Below, piece by piece: positions 57,650 to 64,000 of a stretch of 64,000 nt of DNA; position 1 is the stretch's first letter; each line of letters starts with the position of its first letter. Both the position numbers and the translations under genes were made by a program. This DNA comes from Manis javanica (taxonomy: Eukaryota > Chordata > Mammalia > Pholidota > Manidae): positions 99,000,001 through 99,064,000 of the forward strand of contig NC_133167.1 of the NCBI RefSeq assembly GCF_040802235.1, written 5' to 3'. A model generated the notes under the pieces. It was not told where the DNA came from. It was given only the letters and a program-made list of their open reading frames with translations, and searched no databases.

Positions 57650-58860
57650 CCTCACTGCCAGCTAATTTTCTTGATCGTGTAAAAAGCAAGAGAAAGATAA
57701 AGAGGAGATAAGGGATTTGTGGGGAATGGAAAAAAGACCTGAAGCTTTGATTTCCTGATCAGAATGTGGTAAACAACATCAGAGGTCCATTGAAGTTAAA
57801 AATAAGCGCATAGCCAGGAAATGAGGAAAGATGGAGAGAGTTGTGTTTTAGTCCTCTTGACAAATTCTACAGAAGAATGGGGCATTTGCCCCGAGGAGAA
57901 CCAAACGAAAGATTGGAAGTTGGCCCCCACCTAACAGGAGGGAATTCTCTGAAGAAATAGATGAATGTGATAGAATGGCAGTGTTGAATTTACATTTTAC
58001 ATATTAAAGTTAATGTTTATCAGTGTGCTATCTATAAGGTGTGGCTCAAAAAGGTTTTTATGTATCACCTCATTGAATTCTTTCAATTCAGAGGTAGATA
58101 CTTTTATTTTGCCAAGAGAGAAATATGCTAAAAATCATGAGATAGTGATGCAAACTTTTGAAGAACCTGTTTATTCTTTCCAAACACACACAAATTCTAT
58201 CGCACTAAAGGTATTCAGTCTGATGGTTGAGGTTGACCGGAGGGGAGAATGTGAAAGTGGAATTCAAATTTCTCAAAAGAAGCAGTTGATGTAAAATTAT
58301 TTTCATAGATTAGATTTATGTGTTTGTAATGTTTTTCATTCAAAAATATATTTAAACCTTGTGGGAATAAGTGTTTTCTAACTGAATATTTTAATGAGCT
58401 CTATGTTCCCCCTGATGAACATGTGCTAATTAAAGATCACCCTGTGTTGCGGTTCTTGTTTCAGATAGGGGAGCTATGTGGTCATTCCAGATACTAGAGA
58501 TAGTGCGTTTTCTGTTTGCAGATGGGGTGGGCCTAAGTACTCCTTGAAATCTCAACTCTTGTTCTTTGACCTGTGAAATTTCTGAAACTAAAAGCTGTTC
58601 CTACATTTGATGCTGACATTCAGAACTTGAAAGACGAGTGAATTTTAGTCTAGGGACAACCAATGTGAATTTCCTCCGAGGCTATACCATCCTTATCTTC
58701 ATTGTGGAGCTGGATGGCTTATTGTGGAGGGAGAAGCAGAGATACTAGTTTCTGGGCCTGGAGTAATTTGGAAAACTGGTATGTGACATAATTAATCCCC
58801 CTCTCTTAAGACCAAAGCTTCTTTTCAAAAACTTATGAGAAAGACACACGACTATCAAGA
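57650..58860. other. Intergenic sequence, nothing recognised
   Basis: A 93-codon plus frame at 58013-58294 has no known features. No gene is called. Confidence 0.3.
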
Positions 58861-58879
58861 ATGTGTTCCCAACGACATT

Positions 58880-59285
58880 CCAAGTATGCTGACCTCTCAG
58901 CATCCGGTGCTCACCTTGTTTCAGTTTGCTTAGGAGTTGGCACTGACAGTTTTGCTCTTGTTCTACTTTCAATCCATCAGCAAGTTCTATTAGCTTTATC
59001 TTCAATCCAGACATTTTTTAAGCCCTCTTCCCTCTTACCACACTAGTCCAAACTCTTGTCCTTCTGAGATGACCGTGGCAGCCGCCTAATGGATTGCCTC
59101 TACTCCTGTCTTCCTCGGTCCACTCTCCACAAAGAAAGGCCTTCCAGAACATTCTAATGTTCACTTTCTCACCCTGCATTAGTTTCTTTATGGCATCAGT
59201 CACTACGTGAATTGATAGTTACTTAACTTAACTGTAAACTCTAAGATGTAAACTCAGTGATGGCAAGGGCTTTGAATGAATGGTG
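58880..59285 (+). repeat. L2 LINE remnant, plus orientation
   Basis: The phrases 'aatccatcagcaagttctat' (58972), 'ctctccacaaagaaaggcct' (59124), then 'tcttta' and 'actctaagatgtaaactcag' plus a 'ggcaagggctttgaatgaatg' tail follow L2 3' order, with an internal deletion. Confidence 0.6.
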
Positions 59286-59289
59286 AAAA

Positions 59290-60390
59290 GCAACAAAAAT
59301 TAAGTGATCGCTCCATGCCACGTACCTTACATGAGAGAACAAAATGGATCCCTGACACCAATGAGGGGATGAGACAGTTTGACTTTAGAGCTTCAGAATA
59401 TAAATCTGTCCAAGGAACTCTCTAAGAATATTTTGATTTTTTGTTTTGTCACAATGACAGCTGCTAATGAAATAGACTTCTGTAGTATCATTCCATCATG
59501 ATCTATTTTATCATCAGGTCTTGCCAAGTATGCGGGTATGTGATTTTAAAAATCAGAACTAAATATCTTCTGGCCCAAGAGCAGACAGGCTTTCCAGCTC
59601 AGATACAAAGCCTGGGATATACCCCCAGGAGATGGGTGTGTAGCCTAATGCACTTCAAATAAGATAATGTACTTTGAGGAGGGGTTAAACCTTTTCAGTC
59701 ATCAAGAAAAGATGATCTCTGTTTACATACACACAGCAATGTATTCTTGCATGGATGGAATATAACAATTCTAACATTAGCAGCAAATGCCACATAAAGT
59801 GTGTGCTAAAGAGAAGGCTACAGCTTACTCAGATAAATGTGGACCATCACAGGTCACATGACTTCCCTAAGAAAGTACTGAGTTGCACGTTACTGTGGCT
59901 AGGAAACAGGAATAGAGGTTGGGGAAGGGCCAGGGCCTGTTTTTGGTTACATTTTTACTTGATTTGTTTCTTTAATTATAAACTTTATTGTACTTTTTGG
60001 TCATAGAAACTAAAGTATATGTATGACTGTGATAAAAGTAAATTAAATTTAGAACACGAGGGTGCATAAATGGTGGGCTGTATTTTCTTTAAACAACCAA
60101 GGAATTTTAAAGTCAGGTTACCCAGGATGTCAGATTAGTTCTCTTGACAATCGTAGTAGGAGGGATTTTTTTAAAGTCTACTAACATAGGTGTTATCAAG
60201 ACCTTTGGCTCTCCTGAGAAAGTCTATATAATTTCAAAGAAAGGGAGAAACAAAACAAAACAAAAAAGGGAAACTTCATGGATTTAAGGAGGAAAATGAG
60301 AGGAAACAAACCAATAGGAGTCAAGGTAATGAAGGCCCAGGGAATTTCTCAGGCAAGCTGGAATCCTGGTGAGCGAAGTGAAAATGTGGT
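59290..60390. other. Intergenic sequence, nothing recognised
   Basis: AT-rich unassigned sequence with no supported gene or repeat. Confidence 0.3.
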
Positions 60391-60399
60391 TTAAAAAAT

Positions 60400-60430
60400 C
60401 AATCAATCAATCAATCAATCAGTCAATCAA
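60400..60430. repeat. AATC/CAAT tetranucleotide microsatellite
   Basis: About seven to eight AATC units with one AGTC interruption near 60420. Confidence 0.85.
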
Positions 60431-60960
60431 CTATCAACCCTTGTGGGCTTGTAAAAGTTGACACTTCTGGAAAATTTAATAAAATGGAAACAAAAACAAT
60501 ACAGAAAATTGTTCTTATAGGAACATACCTAAAGGAAAAAGCGAACCAAAACCCATGGAGATGTTCCAGCTGCCATTTGGTACAGAGGCCAGTGGTCTGT
60601 ACTGGTTATTTTGTGAGCAATTTTGTCCTCCAATAATACCACAGTGATTCCTTAAACTCACGTCTAACAAAACACTTACACTTCCTAGGTTGATGGTTTG
60701 CAAGCTTGATTGTAAACAAGTCGTAAGCAATGGTTTGAATCCTAGATGGATGGGAATTGTTTTAAATATTTTAAATTAATGAAATCTATTAATTTTAATA
60801 AATTAATACTTAATATTATATTGTGTAATTATTATCAACAATTATGTCATGCTTAATAAATTGACCACTGTAGGAATGTGGGGGTCTGCCAGGTACCCAG
60901 AATAATGGGAGGATTGAGAACAGTAAATCTAAGCACTGGCTGTTTTTTCTTTTTCCCTAG

Positions 60961-60996
60961 GATAAAAATGTGTTCTATGGACATTTCCTGAACCAG
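60961..60996 (+). other. Orphan exon-like segment B (36 nt)
   Basis: A near-ideal acceptor (ttttttctttttccctag) is followed by 36 nt reading DKNVFYGHFLNQ and a GTAAGT donor. The length is a multiple of three. Together with segment A, 3.3 kb upstream, it could form part of an unknown plus-strand transcript. No homology is recognised. Confidence 0.25.
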
Positions 60997-60999
60997 GTA

Positions 61000-63115
61000 A
61001 GTGCCAATGTTTATAGAATTTCTATAAATGGAAATACGGTGAACATACACTGTATGTATAAATATTTTTGGATAGTAATTAGTATTACAATAATGTAATT
61101 ACTAATAATAGCATTATGTATAAATCATGTATGGTTTGGCTTAAAACTCCTTTGGGATCCATCACGAAACTGACTTGTACAGTGTGTCAGGACAACTGGT
61201 AGATGCGGAGATTCCTGCTTTTGCTCTGTGTGGCTACTTTACTCCAGTGAAGTTGCTCTACTGTTTATAACAACACATGGGGAAGTTATCTGACTTACCA
61301 AGGGCATGTGCCTCTGTGTCTGTGTGTGCTGGCTGGCATGCTCTGGCTGCCAATCTGTGGCTCTCTGGCAATGCCCTCCATTTGCCACAGCTGCATTGAA
61401 TGACGCGGCAGCAGTGAACACTCCAAGCCCCATGAAAAGGGCGGACAGACTGGGTCATGTGATTTCACTGCACAGCAGTCTGAACACAGGTCCGTGTTCT
61501 TTCCGACCTTGCGGTGCTCCATCCGTTCGTCTCCCTTCCCTTCTCTATACTTTTCACTAATCACAGACGGTTCTAGTTCTAGTCATTACCCTCCTCCAAA
61601 CAAAAGCATACAGAGTGGGGGCAGGGAGGGGAGGTCCCTATTTTGAGTTCCTCTCCTGATTGTGATGACTGCCTCCTCCTGTCATACGACAGACTTACTC
61701 CAGGAAGCAGAAACTCTTGACCGGCTGTAAGTAGGGTTGTATATGCGGAAATCAGTGAACAGTATTTATACAGTTTTAGGCCTTGTGTCATGTAATTTCT
61801 AAGGTGGACTTTGCAAGGCAGAGAACTGATGGAGGTTGGGCCAAGTGTATGACATCATGACATCAGATCGGTGATGACAGAGGCAGGGGGCCTAAACCGG
61901 TATTGATGAGCCTGTGGTGGTGGTTGTGAATCAAGCTATGTTATGTGATTCACAGTCTTCCAGGAGTGAAGTTGCATAAAACCAGTTGCTAAGGCATCTT
62001 TGGTCTTAGTATTGTTTAGCCATAGGAGTAGGGCATTGTGCTGATTTCAGTTCTCATTTCTTAGGCAAGAAATTGTTTTCCAGTAGTTTCCAGAAGACTA
62101 TGCCTTCCCTTACCTGGGTCATGTACAGAAATAGGGCACCTTAATATGGGTATTTCTCTGTATCTGTGGGTAGTTGAGAGATACAGTCACGAAAGTGGGA
62201 TCCCGTTGGAAATGTTACTCCTTTTCCCGTCTCTGCTCCTTTTCTTTTTCCTGTGTTTAGTTGAACTAAAAGCACTTCAGCTTCATCCAATTCTTATTTC
62301 TCCCTACTTCAAGTCAGTAGAGTCCTTTCATCTGAACCCCCGACAATTCTTTTATATTTGTTCCCCCTGCTCATTGTTGTGCTAGAACCTGCCAGGGCCA
62401 ATGGTTACGTTTCCAGGGATTGTGCCATCCAGTTGACAAAGCATTCATGTCTTGACATCGGTCATGGTGCATGTATTCACACCACAGAAATCAGCAAATG
62501 CTACAAATTAAGGCCCCCCACCCGCAGCTGGTTTTTCAACATTGATCAGACACCACTGCCTATAGGTGCTACTCTTAAAGTAGTCCATGTTAAAAGGTAG
62601 TCTTCAGAAAAAAATATTAAAGAATTGTTGAACTTAAATACTTGTTTGCTATAAAGAATGCCATTTCCTGTAAGCCCTCTAAGCAATTTTGAAAAACAAT
62701 TATGAAAAACGAAAAGGTGTTTAATTTTGCATGGGTTTAGAAACTGCTTAATTAGGTTTTGGTGTTCTTTGTCTCTTGACTTTGACCCACCCACCCTCTA
62801 CTGTTCCTCCTTTTCGTTAGCTGTGTTACTGTTCTGAAGATGTCATGGGCTCTTGAGCAAGCTGGCTGGCTGGTGAAGAAAAGCTGAGAAACTCCCACAG
62901 GTTGGGGGCAAGTCCCTTAAGTGTGAGGTCTGATTACATTCTCATCCTTTGAGCTCATTCTGTTTTGTGCATCTACAAACCACCCTTCCCCCCCACCCTC
63001 CAGTTTAACTTTCAAAACATCTGAAAAGCCCCTGGAGAAAAATGCCTGGTCGCTAGTGATGCTCAGAATTGGCATCTGTTGTTATGTGATTAGAAAATTA
63101 GAAAATTGTCCAATG
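61000..63115. other. Intergenic sequence, nothing recognised
   Basis: Short frames at 61239-61564 overlap on both strands and are not convincing. No gene or named repeat is seen. Confidence 0.3.
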
Positions 63116-63119
63116 ATGT

Positions 63120-63590
63120 GTCGGGTACTTTCTTAGTTTCCTACGATTGCCTGTTGTAGCAGATTATTACACACTGACCAGCTTAAAACAATAGAAATGT
63201 ATTCTCTCCAGTTCTGGAGGCGGGAAGTCTGAAGTTAAGATGTTGGGAGAGCTGTATTTCCTCTGAAGGCTCTCGCAGATAATCGGTCCCTGCTGCTGCC
63301 AGTTGCTAGTGGCCCCAGGCCCTCCTTAGCTTGTGGCTGCACCCCTCCAGTCTCTGTTTACATCTCTGTGTGGCTTTCTCTGTGTGTCTCTTTCTTATAA
63401 GGACATTTGTTGTTGGGTTTACTGCCCACAAGATAACCCAGGATAATCTCACCTCAAGATCTTTAACCTAATTTTACCTGAGAAGACACTTTGACTAAAC
63501 AAGGTCACAGTCACAGGTTCTGGGAATTCGAGCACAGACATCTTTTTGAGGGCCACCCTTCAACCCACTTATAAAACCAGTGCTAGAAAA
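63120..63590 (+). repeat. Ancient interspersed repeat, family not determined
   Basis: A clear copy of a common ancient mammalian element. It shows 'gtagcagattattacacact', 'ttctctccagttctggaggc', 'gatgttgggagagctgtatt', 'cccaggataatctcacctca' and 'caggttctgggaattcgagc'. The order is diagnostic of a known family, but I cannot name the class from memory. The piece at 14060-14420 seems related. Confidence 0.6.
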
Positions 63591-64000
63591 ATGTGTACAA
63601 CATTCACTGAGCTCACAAGTTCACAATCTAGACAACTACATAGTCTTGAAGAATCATTTATAAAGTATTAGCAGAACGCAGAGGTGGAATGCCTGAACCT
63701 CATTAGAGTTGGGGATAAGGATGGTAATTGCTGAAAAATCTCAGAGGGGTAGGATGAGTTTGGGTTATCTAGAACAACGTGGGTCCTTGGAGAAGGCCAT
63801 CTAGGCAAAAGAACAGCACCCCAAAGACCAGGATATGAAAAGTAGCTGCTTTGAGTAGGAAAATTACAAGAGGTTCAGACTTGCTGGGATGTAAAATTGC
63901 ACAATAGTAGGTGGTGAGTAAAGGGACAGAAAATGATCAGGGCCTCTCAGACACTGTGCAGTGAAACCACCCAGGGCTCTTGTGAAAACACGGACTCTCA
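63591..64000. other. Right end of window, nothing recognised
   Basis: Unassigned sequence. In human the next gene past TRIML2 on this side would be ZFP42, which is not seen here. Confidence 0.3.

Noticed and set aside
1-64000. A wholly new genetic system, such as a gene cluster, array or operon
   Set aside because: The only supported genes are the known TRIML1/TRIML2 pair. The rest is explained as repeats or unassigned intergenic DNA.

Overview
This is a nuclear genomic window from a placental mammal. The sequence is AT-rich and sparse in genes. It is packed with fragments of L1, L2 and MIR repeats and has one endogenous-retrovirus LTR. The only genes I recognise are split into exons with GT/AG introns. 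No microbial features (operons, CRISPR arrays, IS elements) are present. The species cannot be fixed from the sequence alone. The L1 fragments and the absence of Alu, B1 and other well-known lineage SINEs are compatible with a laurasiatherian mammal. A short SINE-like insertion with intact target-site duplications (57135-57393) is the best lineage marker.

Layout. Positions 1-25255 hold no convincing gene. They contain minus-strand L1 fragments (1-520, about 3050-4680, 5450-6970, 7080-7990, 8000-9060), a GATA microsatellite (2719-2935), an LTR in minus orientation (about 12605-13185), a plus-strand L1 3' end (about 15640-16115), MIR copies and two weak unidentified protein-like segments. Positions 25256-30439 on the minus strand carry TRIML1 (tripartite-motif family like 1). 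All six exons are recognisable, but the gene is broken in at least two places. Positions 30455-44380 form the head-to-head intergenic region. It holds L1, L2, MIR and LTR-like fragments and a CpG-rich patch at about 35100-35790. Positions 44794-55086 on the plus strand carry TRIML2, with seven coding exons that join into one open frame of 437 codons. Positions 55090-64000 are repeat-rich and hold two short segments that look like exons but have no known owner.

The genes. TRIML1 and TRIML2 are neighbouring, divergently transcribed paralogs, as I recall them in human 4q35. TRIML1 keeps a complete C3HC4 RING exon. Its coiled-coil exon 3 is 233 nt, not divisible by three (231 nt expected), and its PRY-SPRY exon has an in-frame TGA close to its start. 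The 5' half and acceptor of exon 2 also no longer look like the family. TRIML2 is intact from start to stop, but its B-box has lost the usual zinc-ligand pattern. The locus therefore appears to keep TRIML2 and to be losing TRIML1 in this species. I found no evidence for a wholly new biological system. The points most worth a second look are the lineage-specific decay of TRIML1, the degenerate TRIML2 B-box and the two orphan exon-like segments.
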